Assembly (NCBI RefSeq): GCF_041296385.1
Contig: NC_091023.1
Location: 20,674,924-20,738,923, forward strand
DNA: 64,000 nucleotides
Source: Aphelocoma coerulescens
Lineage: Eukaryota; Chordata; Aves; Passeriformes; Corvidae
Direction: 5' to 3'
In this document: one piece after another, positions 1 to 16,900 of the stretch
Layout of the letters: each line of letters begins with the position of its first letter
How positions within the stretch are numbered: position 1 is the first letter of the stretch
The notes under the pieces: model-generated
Told to the model about the DNA's origin: nothing
The model's input: only the letters and a program-made list of their open reading frames with translations
Database searches by the model: none
Program-made: the position numbers and the translations under genes

Positions 1-5670
<5,670 letters not shown>

Positions 5671-5818
5671 CGCTCTTAGTTGGAAGCCATGGACCGACTA
5701 TGAATGTGTACATAGCCAAAATCACTGTCCCTGACCCATGTACTGCTATAGTCCCAATCGAACCATGGCCAGTCCACTACAGCCAAATGTAAAAGAAATA
5801 TATACATATACTGTATAT

Positions 5819-5863
5819 AAAAAAAAAAAAAGGAGAAAAAAAAAAAAGGAAAAAAAAAAAAAA
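5819..5863 (+). repeat. TBL1XR1: A-rich purine tract in proximal 3' UTR
   Basis: Three long A runs separated by GGAG/GG, beginning just after a TGTATATA motif. It is a simple low-complexity tract about 150 bases past the stop and could cause internal oligo-dT priming. Confidence 0.9.
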
Positions 5864-5979
5864 TTACACCCTGAAGAGGATGACAGAGTTTTGTCACAGC
5901 TTGTGAATCCTGTTCACCAAGTGCTGGAATCTGCTGTGCCCCAAAATAACATTTAAAGGTTTTGGATATGAAAATCAGA

Positions 5980-6001
5980 AGAGAGCGAGAGAGAGAGAGA
6001 A
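5980..6001 (+). repeat. (GA)n microsatellite
   Basis: About 11 GA units with one C interruption, in the proximal 3' UTR. Confidence 0.85.
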
Positions 6002-6630
6002 ATATACCATATACAAGAGCAGACCCATATACATACCAAATTCAGAAGATACTAATGGCAGCCTTCATTACCCCTTCCCCCATGAAATCCATTCTCACGT
6101 GGATTGTGGGGTATTTTTGTTTTCCTTCTCAGTAGTTGAGCAGTTTGTGTGTACAGAGAAAATGGACTTACAGAAATCTGCAGCAGTAGTTTTTTTCTTT
6201 GCTTTTAAACATTGGGTTTTCTGTTTTGTTTTGGTTAAGTTTACGAATGCATGAAGTAAGGGAGTGAATTAGTTTCTTGTTTATATTTTTTTCACCTTGG
6301 GAAAAAAAAAAAAGGCGTTTCTTTGAAACATGTTTTGATGCATTCTTTGAAGAGGTAGTTTGAACCTGATAACATTTGGTACATTTTGTGGCTCCCAGAG
6401 CACAATTTCTTTGAACAGAGGGAGGGTGGAAAAGGGATTAGGGAGAGAGAAGAAAAAAAAAAAATCCTTCTTTGCGGCGTGATATTTCACATCCTTCTCA
6501 TCTACGAAGTATGATGGAAATGGGTATAATGCTATGTTTGATTTTCTGGTGACATGGCTGAAATGCAGTAATTTCTTATTTGGGACATAATTCTGCCAAA
6601 CTTAAGAACAGAAGGGCACAAAAACACAGG

Positions 6631-6690
6631 AGAAAAAAAAAAAACAGGGATGCAAAAAAAAAAAAAAAGGAAAAAAAAAAAGAGGAAAAA
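6631..6690 (+). repeat. A-rich purine tract in 3' UTR
   Basis: Runs of 12, 15 and 11 A residues broken by short G-containing spacers. It is a low-complexity tract, not a poly(A) tail, because sequence of the same UTR character continues after it. Confidence 0.88.
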
Positions 6691-6923
6691 TGCATCTTCT
6701 GTTGTTTTAAAACCATAGCTAAAATATGGTTAAATTGTGCACTATTGTGAAAAGGAGCAAAGTATAGCTGGGGGATTTTGTTTAAGAGGTTAAGATCTTT
6801 CTGGACAAGGGTTCATGCCACAGCTTCTTTGAGAGTTGCCCATCATTATTTGTAGGAGCTTAGATGTATAATTGTAACCAAACTCCAGTATTAAAAGTAT
6901 TTCATGTAATTTTTCTTTATTAA

Positions 6924-6929
6924 AATAAA
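6924..6929 (+). terminator. TBL1XR1: AATAAA poly(A) signal, proximal candidate
   Basis: AATAAA in a TTTATTAAAATAAAATCTTT context, 1.25 kb after the stop. It could serve a short 3' UTR isoform. Confidence 0.4.
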
Positions 6930-7661
6930 ATCTTTGGCATATATTTGATAACACTGCCATTAAGAGGCAAAATGTTTACTACCTTAGATTTAAAAAAAAA
7001 AAAAACTTAAACAGAGGACTTGCTTCAAGTTTATTTTAATAGCAGTGATTCAGCTTATTTAAGAGATGAATACTTGCACTAATTCCCCTGCTGCTCCAGT
7101 CCTGCAGTTTATTGTATCTTGTGACTACATTTTTTTCCAAGTATAGGGTAGACGTAAGCTGCTATTTTTTTAATAATCACTACTATATAGTGTCTTTTAC
7201 TCTGTTTACAATATCAAGTATTTTTCTTACAATGACAGATGTATATGGCAAACCTTTTTCTGCTCATGTGATTAAAAGTATACTAATAGTGATTTTATTT
7301 GTAAATGATAGCATGAGGTTGTGTTTATGTGTATGTGTAGTCGAAAAGGTTGCATCATGTCTTGCATAAGATTCCAAGAGTGTAAATTTATAGAAAGAGA
7401 GGTTGTCAAATTTATGTCACAGACATTTTACTTAAGGAATGGTTTATATTACAGAGCTTTGCAAAGTTATCAGTTTTATAACACTATTTCAATCACAATT
7501 AATTTTGTGGCTTATGATTGTTAGTCTCTAACCTATTTTTTTATTCGTTTGGGGCTTTTTTTCCCCCCTCCAAGTTAAGTATAAATTCATCTAATTGAGA
7601 TAATGCAGCTTTGACATTTTAACCATTGTTCTTTAGGCATCAATTTCTGCTATTTCCATGA

Positions 7662-7667
7662 AATAAA
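7662..7667 (+). terminator. TBL1XR1: AATAAA poly(A) signal, middle candidate
   Basis: AATAAA followed within 40 bases by a TGAGTTTGG stretch that could act as a GU-rich downstream element. This suits an isoform ending near 7.68 kb. Confidence 0.4.
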
Positions 7668-8010
7668 CACGACTTGAAGCAAGTCTGAGTTTGGCTAAGG
7701 TAGGGTAGCAATTTGCCAGTGGTAAAGACAAGTCAACAATACATTGTTTATATATACCCCAGGATTATACTGCTATCATACACAGTGTTTAAAACCCAAC
7801 ACCAAGTCATATCCATAAAGACAGTTATCCATGGTGGTTCTGTGCCAGCTATTTTTAGGGTTTTGGAACATATTGCAAATGTTTAGAGCAATTACCCTGT
7901 GAGTTACAATATGTAGGAAACCTAATATATTGAGTGTCTGGCACTTGAAATATTGCTTTTATTGCTGGAGGTCCATGACTGTGGCTGACCTCTGTCATTT
8001 AATGAAAAAA

Positions 8011-8016
8011 AATAAA
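8011..8016 (+). terminator. TBL1XR1: AATAAA hexamer in an A-rich run
   Basis: AATAAA occurs within an A-rich stretch, with TTCTGTGC about 15 bases later. The A-rich context makes the hexamer less informative. Confidence 0.3.
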
Positions 8017-8399
8017 AATAAAAAAAAAATTCTGTGCAATAATTTTAAACTGTGCTCCCAGGAATAGACACAAATGTTTTGAGTATGTTTAAGCTGCATT
8101 TTTTGTTTAGCAATGCATTTGTCAATTGCACTGAATTTAAATCTGAAAGTCAGAAGTGATTCTTGATAGTACTTTTGTATTTTAATATGGACAGTTTATT
8201 CATTTTCATAAAAGTTATTGGATGATTCTTTCAGCCAATCTAAACAATTGTGGTGGAATTCTGTGACATAGCTGCAAAATCACACAGCCATGTTTTAGGG
8301 TATTGCCATTTTCCTCTTTCTCAATCACCAGCTGTTTTGGTTGTAATTCTAGTTGCTTCAGCATAGCATCCCACACTCAGAAATAGAGAACACCAGAGC

Positions 8400-8690
8400 T
8401 TCAGTGTGTCCAGGCCAGGGCTGCCAGGTGCCGGCTCCGGCAGGAACGTCGGCTCCGTTGGCTCGAGCGCTCCGGATGCGCGGGCGGAGCCCCTGCCCCA
8501 GCGCGGGCCAGCAGTGCCCGCTGCCAAGGGGCCAGACCAGCGGCCCCGAGCCGAGGTGTGGCCGTAGCTGTCCTGCTGTCCTGCCCCGCATGCCACAGTG
8601 CTGCTCCTGCTCCCGCCGCCCCGCACGCCCGGACCCGCCGCAGGCCGGGTGCGCCGGGTTCTGCCATCCTGCCAGCCAAAACCAAGACAA
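8400..8690. other. CpG-rich GC patch inside AT-rich 3' UTR
   Basis: A sharp rise in G+C and CpG density against AT-rich flanks, with many CCG, GCG and CGCC motifs. ORFs run in several frames on both strands, as expected when stop codons are rare, and none is recognisable. It could be an unmethylated CpG island, a site of GC-biased conversion or an inserted fragment. No terminal repeats or target-site duplications are visible. Confidence 0.6.
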
Positions 8691-9479
8691 AACCACCGCA
8701 GAACCGTGACGTTAATTACTGTCTTTTATAGCACAAAGGCCTCGTGTTCCAGGGTGAGGTGGACTGTCCAAATTGCTCCTTTCGAAGGGGAAGCCATATG
8801 GCAGCAAGGCCCTGACTTTGTGTAGCATGTACATACATGCTCAGTCTTACAGATGGAGTCATTCCTATTTTTATCAGCTCAACGCAGTAACAGGCAAATA
8901 TCCAAACAGAGGATAAAAGGAAGGGCAAAAGCTGGGCTCAGAATTAATGATGGGGTAAGAAATGAACTGCTCTTGAGTTCGCTGTCTTTCTGTGCGTCCA
9001 TCTCAGAATCCCGTTTCTCATTTTTGCATGACCAGATCCAGGTTTCTGTAGAGTTCGTCTTTTTCTATTTTTACTTTACCTTTTTCTGCATTTTTAAATT
9101 GATGTAAAGATTCCCAACCAGTGGGCTTTTTAGTGTAGTTAAGAGAATATCTAGGTCTTCATAAAAGCTTTTTTAGACTCTTTGTAATGTTGATAAACTG
9201 AGTTTATTCTGGGACTACCATTGTGCAGGGTTATTTAGCATGTCTACTAGATGATTGGAAATCTTATATGAAACACTAAAAGTGCCTCTTTTTCTGGGTT
9301 GGGTGGAGGGGAGGTAGTAGTTACCAGAGTCAGAACGACATGGCATTTTGAAGCATGTTTCTTGATTTTTGTGACACTTTAATGCATCTTGAGAGAAAGG
9401 CCAAAGATTTCTACCAATTTTAATTGATTTTCATTTTAAAAAGCACTCCTTTTTCCTTACACTGCTTACCTCATGCTAG

Positions 9480-9975
9480 GGCGTCTGGTGGGGCGTTGTA
9501 CCTTGGGAATGTCCTTTGTGTTTAGGGAGAACAGTGGGTGGCACGGGGTGGCCACGCCGGTTTGCCAGCAGAGCGGCCTCAGCCCGTGACACGTTTACCT
9601 CTGCTGAGGGAAGGAGTTTCATTACCGCTGCAAACTGGGGGGTTCAGCCTGTAAATACAAGGTTGTCCGGTTTTGTCTGTTTAGTGAAGAGAGGAGCCTT
9701 GGGACCTGATTCTTCCAGTCTTTACTTCACCAGAAATCCCTTTGTCTGTCACTTCATGAGGAACCCCGAGCGCTGGAGGTGCTGGGGCCGTGCCGTAGCC
9801 CCAGTGTGGGTAAAACGAGCCACATCCCCCTCAAGCTGAGGGTGCCTCGGTGTCCACGGGGTTTTCCCAGAGCAGGGCCTGCCGGATTTAGCCCAGTGTT
9901 CCTTTTTGGCTGACGAGCGGGATAGCTCCTCCCTTCCTAAGGCCCCGTAGAGCCAGCCCCCCCCCCCGGTGGGAT
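9480..9975. other. Second GC-rich patch with C11 run
   Basis: Moderately GC- and CpG-rich sequence lying about 0.8 kb after the first patch. It ends with an 11-base C run at 9957-9967. No coding homology was recognised and no repeat family identified. Confidence 0.45.
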
Positions 9976-10950
9976 CACTTCCACACTCTCCAGACGCCTG
10001 AAGAAAGCAGAAGCAACATTGTGGCATGTTAGAAGCAAATATGGCTTCGGGAGACAGCAGTAAATCTCCATCAAGATCCCTGACATTTTCCGTAGGGAGA
10101 GAGACATGGAGCAGTCCTCACTTCTCCCTCTAGAGAAAGCTCTGAAATACCACGAGCTGTGAAAGTGTGACTGTCTTCACTGTCAGTCTGGTGGGAGGCA
10201 GACAAACCAGGAAAATCTGCCTTTTCGAGTGGATTGCAGATTTAGTGTTAATAGTGCTTCAGATCAGTAGTTTTGAGTACATAATTCGCTTTCTCTGCCT
10301 TTAAGTTTGAAGCTTGACAATAACTTGAGGCATGTTTTGGTTTTGTTTTGTTTGTTTTTTTTATTTTTAAATAATCATTCATTTTTACTTCATAATGTTT
10401 TTTGACATTTGTGGGTAAATACAAGAAAACAGTCTGCATGTTGTTGCTAGTCCAGTGTACTTTGCAATCTTGTCCTCAACAGACTGCAGTGTGCAGAACA
10501 GTAATTCTAGAATACAGAAGTAATTTTCTCTCTCTCCTGACATTGACATTGTAGTTGTAATGGTTTCATTTGGAGTTACAAATCCTTTGGGTCTAATTCT
10601 GTGAGCCTACCTATAGCACTGGATTAAAATGTCTGCATCATTTCTTCAGTTATCCAGTTAAACTACAACTGTTGTAAAAGTGTAAACCAGCCCATGACAG
10701 TTTTTTGTACTTGTTTAAAGGACTTTTATTGTTCAGTTTTCATGATTATTGTCTAAAGAAGACTGATATAGATGTTCTATACTGTCCTGGACCATGTTAA
10801 TTACACTTTATGATGTATTTTGGTTCTACATCACAATGATTTGTCCCCAAGGCCCTTATATCCCTTCTAGGCACATTTTCTGTTGCAGTTTCCCTTTGCA
10901 TTGTATTGCTTTGACAACTGTAATTTGAATCAGATCTGAAAGAGGTCCAG

Positions 10951-10956
10951 AATAAA
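10951..10956 (+). terminator. TBL1XR1: AATAAA poly(A) signal, likely distal end
   Basis: AATAAA followed by an AT-rich cleavage zone and a G/T-rich stretch (TGTTTGGGATGG) at about 11008-11019. After this the sequence loses its continuous UTR-like character, so this is the preferred main 3' end. Confidence 0.5.
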
Positions 10957-10975
10957 ATATATTTTGATATTACCT

Positions 10976-13900
10976 TGGCTGAATGTTATATAACCAGTAC
11001 TTTTAAATGTTTGGGATGGAAGATTTGCAGATCATTAGGCCGGGGAAGTGACAGACTGAACCACTATTTTTAATATTTAGTTTGGCACATTTTCAGGTAA
11101 GACAAGGTGCAAACAGCAGCAGGAGGTAATGCACTGTGTGGCTGTAGGATCTTTGTGAGCACGCAGTAGATCCTGTGATGGTGACACCATCCCCTGCCAC
11201 CATGTCCTGCTGTTCCATTCAGGGAAACTGATTGATTTTGTGTTTCACATGCTCCATCTTCCCCTCCTCCCTACACCTGTGGAACAGAAGCAGAGTCCAG
11301 TGGTGCTCACAGCTGCACCCCAGCTGTGTGGAAGGTTCTGGAGGTGTGGGAGCAGCTCCTTCGTGGTGATGGAATCTCACGTCGGGGAGATCTGGTGTTA
11401 CAGAGCAACTCAGTCTGGTTGTGCAGAGCAACGTTGTTTGTGTTACTGTGTTTCAGATGTGTGAAACCATTTAGATTCCCATGTGAGATAGCATACATCC
11501 ATCATACATATAATGATGTTTTAATTCATTCAGAACTGTGGGTCATGCCATAATCCAGGTGAGGGAACCCGGACAGTTTATTTTCAATGTGTCCAGAACT
11601 TTATGGTGAAATTGCTGCTTTTTCTTGTAGATTAATGATTTACTCTATATTCAAAAGTAGTAGCTTTCTTAGTAATGCTATCAAAATCAGTTGATTTTAC
11701 GTTTTTGAAACTTGCTGTTGAAAAGTGCCTGAAATGAATTAAAAAGAGAGGAGGTACTCTGTTTTACAAGTGTAAAACCAGTCTTGACTTCCCTTCACCT
11801 GGAGTCCAAGTGCACTGCAAGATTTCTGCATCACCTGGATTTTGAGGCAGCAATATTGGAGCAGTTTCATGGTTCTGAGAGACTGTGAGTTGATGTTTCA
11901 TTAGTGAAAATGCAGGAACCACAAAGCAGTGTTGTTCTGTACGTGTTGCTCTCACGTGGTAGTGATGCCCAGATCCATCCTGTGAAGAGGAGACAACATT
12001 CCAGGTGGGTGCCTTATGCCACTGCTTCCCAAATCTTCCCTTTGGACTTTAGTTACAGTCTGGTTCTTGTAACTCTGTAGGAACTAGTGATCTCAGGTAT
12101 TCATAAAGTCCATGTTCCCTACCTCCTAGGGAAATTATTTAATGGAAGTTGAAGCAATATCTTCTGTTTGCTGATGTCAGCACAGGGCAGCTGTAATGGA
12201 ATAATAATTTAGGAGGAATTTATTGATGATTCTGTAGAGAATGATGATGCCCCAGTTAGTGTTTTGTCCTTAAGGAAAGCTGACCCAGGAGTTCTGCAGT
12301 GCAGGGGCTTTCCTGTTTATCTGACTAACTGAAAATTGGTGCCATAAAAGCTTGGTGAAGAATTAATAGAGACAGAGGTTTTCTTAATAGATGTAACATG
12401 AAAATGTTCTGCTTCTAGATTAATTCTTCAGTTACCAGGTCAAGGTTTTGGACTCAAAAAAAGTCAAGATGTCTCAATAGAGGTTGAGTACTTTCAGTAG
12501 ACTGTTTTCTTTTTTTCCACAGAGTTTTTCTGACTTGTTCTAGATGCTGAGTGCCCTGATTTTAACCTTGAGAATGCTGTATTTTGAGCTTTGAGTTACA
12601 CGTTCTTGAACGTTTCAAGACTTCACTGGACTGGTGACAGCTCGGACTGAGTGTTTTGCCTTCCCAATTAGAGAATCAAAGGGCTCAGCTCACAGTGATG
12701 CTGAGGGGAAATTCCCAATTACTTCAGTGCAAGCAGACCTAGGGCAGCACTTCTGAAAAGAAATGGTGGATGAAGGATTTTTTATTCTGACATATCACAA
12801 ATCCATCCATTAAAGATCAAGTTTCCTGTGCCACTATGCTGAAGTGCTCACACCACAAACCTAAGGCACCCTTTGCTATTTGCATGTTGTCTTAGCCTTG
12901 ATGGAAACCATGAAATCTGCAGGCTCCATTTAGTTTAATTTGTACCTTTGTCCTTGCTTCAAATGTTTTCTGCTGACAAGAATATCTGAGGTGTGGGGTC
13001 TGCCTTTAATAAATGCCAGGCAGAGGGGCACAGGTGGGGTTAAGTCTTGTGGACATGGCTGGGGGCTCTCCAAAGCTGCATTGGGTCTCCACAGCCTCTT
13101 TCTTGCTCAGGGAGTGGTGCTGCTGCATCATCTGCAGATGCAGAAGCCACTTGGAGCACAGTGTCTGCTGCCTGTTACACTTGGGCTGCACTGGGGCTCT
13201 CTGCTTTATAAATATGGAAAAAGACCTTTTTTTTATGATACAATAACCATGTAATTATAATACTTGGGAGCCACAGTAATTTTGACATATATCCCTTAAT
13301 TTCTCACAAGTGATTAGTTTTAAAGGTAGCAAATGTCCACCACAGGGGAATTGTGAAGAATTGCACTTACTTAGTTTACTTCTTAAATAGTTATTTGAAA
13401 GTTTTGCAGTTCTTTCACTTTCTATTGCCACAGCCCATCTGTCTTCAGTTTGCTTGAACACTGCAGCAAAGTCAGGTGCTGATTAGGTGGATGGGAACAA
13501 ACTGCTTTCTAGCAGTGAGTAATTTGAAGCCAGGAGGCAATTCCCAAGACACAGAAGTAGGAGTTTGTGTAGTTTGTTGCAATTGTGTTGTTTACCATCT
13601 CATGCTCAAATTGGTAAAACTTGCTGTGTGTGCTGAATTAAATATTCTATTATTTTATTCTATTTATTTCTATTCAGTTCCTGCAGCTAATTCTATGGGA
13701 AAATCATTCAATATAGTTTTCATAGGGAATAAATTATAACTTTGCCCTGCATGTTGTTCAGGCAGGGAATTCTCCAATACTTCTTGGAAATGTCAGCTGT
13801 ATAGAGGTTTAGTCTGGTGCTGTTGCCTGGACAGTGAGTGATCCTCCAATTTTGGGCTTTAGGTAGATGATTTTTTATCTTCAGCATTCAAGAGTGAAAT

Positions 13901-16900
13901 ACTTGTTGACACATTTATTTATATATCTCCTGGTTTATTACTGTTTGCTTGGCTGGGTGGATAAATCAACTCAGTGTTTCCATCAAATGCTTTTCTAGTT
14001 GCAGGTAAATTGTGCCTCTGAATTGCACAAGAAATAAGAAACAATAAGGATAAGAAATCCGTGTCCATAGTGCTCTGTTAGTATGAAATCAGCACATTGT
14101 GACTGTCATTTGTTTTTACATGGATATAGGAATTCCAAGAGTTCTGTCTCTCTATTTTATTCCACTTTCTCTAGTAGGAGTTGTAAATAAGCAGAGTAAA
14201 GGGGAATACTTTTGCTTTTGGAGGTCCTGTTTGAAAACAATGGGAGTCACCAAGTGATGAGGAAGGTGAGGGGAAATGTCTGAAGTTGTAGGTGTGGAAG
14301 AGGCCCTGGCAGTCAGGGAGCTGCACGTGCCTGGTCCTGCCTGGCTGCTCTCCAAAGTTCTCCTGTTGAAATACTGCAATAACCTTAATGGTGAAGCACT
14401 TTCCTCTCTAATCTGAATCTTCTTTGCAGTTAAAAACTTAGCATTTTGTCCACCCTGAATGTGGGAGGAAAGAAAAAGCTGTTTATTGTTCACAGCAGCC
14501 TTTTACATCTTTGAAATCTGTTGTGTTGTTTCTTCCTTAAGCTGAACTGTCCTCAGAGTGTCTTAATCAATTCATCAGCACCAGCTGCTCTCCTTGACAA
14601 ACAGTCTAATGAATACTGAAATAAAAATCTTGTTTATAAGAAAAATGGTCTCTGAAACAACGTGGGGAGAAACTGAAAACAAAATAAGTTTTCTGGTTTT
14701 GCAGTTCTGCTATAATAACTATGAGCAGTGGCTCAATAATTTATAAGTTTTTGCATTGCTGATGTCCCAGCAAGGACCCACTGGTTCTTGAGGTTTTACA
14801 TAAACACCTTTTCTCCCTTCTGCTACCTCTGTGTTGTTCCCCCTTCCTCGTTTTCAGCCCGTGACAGGTTTCCGTCCAAGGCTGCCTAGCAGATCTGTGG
14901 CAAAGCTAGGAATTAAACTCAAAATTTCCCCCAAAATAGGATGGAGGACCACGCTGAGGGTTGTATCTGCCCATAGCTTCCACCTGGGACCCTGCTCCCA
15001 AACCAGCACTGTGACAGAAATGTTCCAGAAACCGTGAGAGTGGAGAAGGGCCCCTGGGAAGCAGGGCCTGCAAAACAAAACAGAAAAGTGAATTCAGGAA
15101 ATGCTCCAGTGATGTGTTAATTCACTTGGTAAGAGTTACAAGGAAGAGAGAAAAAAATTTGACTGCTCTATACTAAACATGCTTTCAGGCAGTAAATGCT
15201 TTTTAAAAAATATTATAAAAATATATTTCAGACAAGGCTGCTTCTGTATCATGGAGACCTACATATTCCTGCTTTCTGACCACACAGCTATTCTGTCTTG
15301 TGAAGGACTTCTTTTACAGAGACCAAAGTCACAAGGATTCAACATTATCCAAATCTGTTGTGAATAAAAAGCTTTAAATGGATACCACATTTTAGAACTG
15401 GAAAACCCCACACACCTGCAAACTAAGTAGAGGCCATTGCTCAACTGAGACTGCTGCTGCCATGGGGAGCGTGGAGAAAATGCATCTCCTTTTACAGCCC
15501 TGTTTGAGAGAGGAGTTTTAAGGATCCAGCAGTCCCAGTGGTGATAGGGAGGGTAGGTGTGTGCTGTATTTTCCGCTGCTTCCGTATCCCCAAGGAGAAG
15601 TGGATTCCAGAAGAGGAGATTTTATTAGCACAGGATCATATATCATGGTACATGTTCGTTAATATTAAGAAATTACCACTGCTGCTGAGCAGGAAGGATA
15701 TGTGCTATTTTCCCATTAGATTTCTGCATCTCCTCTGCTTTCCAAAACTTGCAATTCCAGCTGGGATGGCTGCAGCAGTGCTTAGTTCACAATAAGCTGT
15801 GAGATTTTGGGTTTGCTTCCTTCCCCCAGTGTTAGGGCAGGAGTTGTGCTTTGTATGGGTTCCTAAGCAGTCACAGTCTGTTGAGAGCAGGAGCATCCAG
15901 CAGACCAGTGCAAGCTCAGGAGCTGCTGCTGTCCCAGCAGGACTCACCTGGTATTCAAGGCTGTTTCCAGAAACACAAAAACCAGCTTGATCTGGACTAT
16001 TAGGGCTGGATTTTAAGTTTCAGGGTCTGGGTGAGTGACTCGTTAAAGTATCCTGACAGCTCTTCTGACCTCGAGTGATGCTGCTTGTACAGAACTATCC
16101 CGTGTGTGTAAGTGAGGACAAAGGCTAAAAGGGCAATGTGGCATTGCAATGGCTCGTGTAATCTGAGCTGAACTACGACTGGGTAGCAGAAAAGTGTCTT
16201 GGAATGGGAGCAAGTGTAGTCAGTCAGATTCAGAGCATAAGTGGTGTTATTATTTCCCATTTCCTGCAAGCCAATTTACTGCACTTCCAGCCTGCCTGCT
16301 CCTTCATACAAAGCAGCAGCCAGAGGAATCATTAAAGCAAAGCTTGGATCCCAAGATTGCCTGTAATTCAGATACTTCAGTGATAGAAAAATGTATAGTT
16401 TCAAGAGAAAGCATGTGCAAGTACCAAATTTCCCCCAACTGCAGAGATGTGTGTCTGTTCAAACAAACCCCTCTGTGCTTTAGAGGAAACAATTTAGTAC
16501 TTAAGTAAATAAACACAGCTGTTAAGAAGTTAAGATTAGACTGTCAGATTCATCGTCCGCTGAGTAAATGATGGTGTACAGGCCTTCCCTGTCTGCAGAA
16601 GGGAAGATGGAGCATGCCTCAAGGGTGGAAAAAAGGAGATTAAAAGGCAGATAAAAGAGCTGATGCATTGGGACCATGATCCTTCCAGCTGAGGGGTGAA
16701 TGGAGTGCCCTTCCCAAGGGAATTATAGCAGGTGCAGGTGTCTTTGGGGGTGTACGGGGGAAGCAGGGAAAGATTAGGATTTCAGGAAGAGTACCAGGCT
16801 GTCAGCTTTGCAGAACAACAGGGAAACTTCCACAGGCACTGTTGGGTGTTGGAGCTGGCCACTGTGCACTTACAGACCTTCCTTTTGCTTCCTTGCATTA

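Larger units (their letters stand above)
5671..10975 (+). other. TBL1XR1: TBL1XR1 3' UTR (distal end inferred)
   Basis: About 5.3 kb of AT-rich sequence follows the stop with no splice-supported coding. It carries AATAAA hexamers at 6924, 7662, 8011 and 10951, A-rich purine tracts, and TGTANATA Pumilio-type motifs at 5707, 5812 and 8828. Mammalian TBL1XR1 transcripts have a 3' UTR of several kb, so the length is reasonable. The distal end is placed after the 10951 hexamer, because the sequence up to there reads like the same AT-rich UTR. Shorter isoforms ending near 6.95, 7.68 or 8.03 kb are equally possible. The two GC-rich patches inside it may be later insertions or a separate element. Confidence 0.6.

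Noticed and set aside
8321..8709. ORFs of about 94-118 codons on both strands of the first GC patch
   Set aside because: They occur in several frames on both strands, with no domain; explained by base composition.
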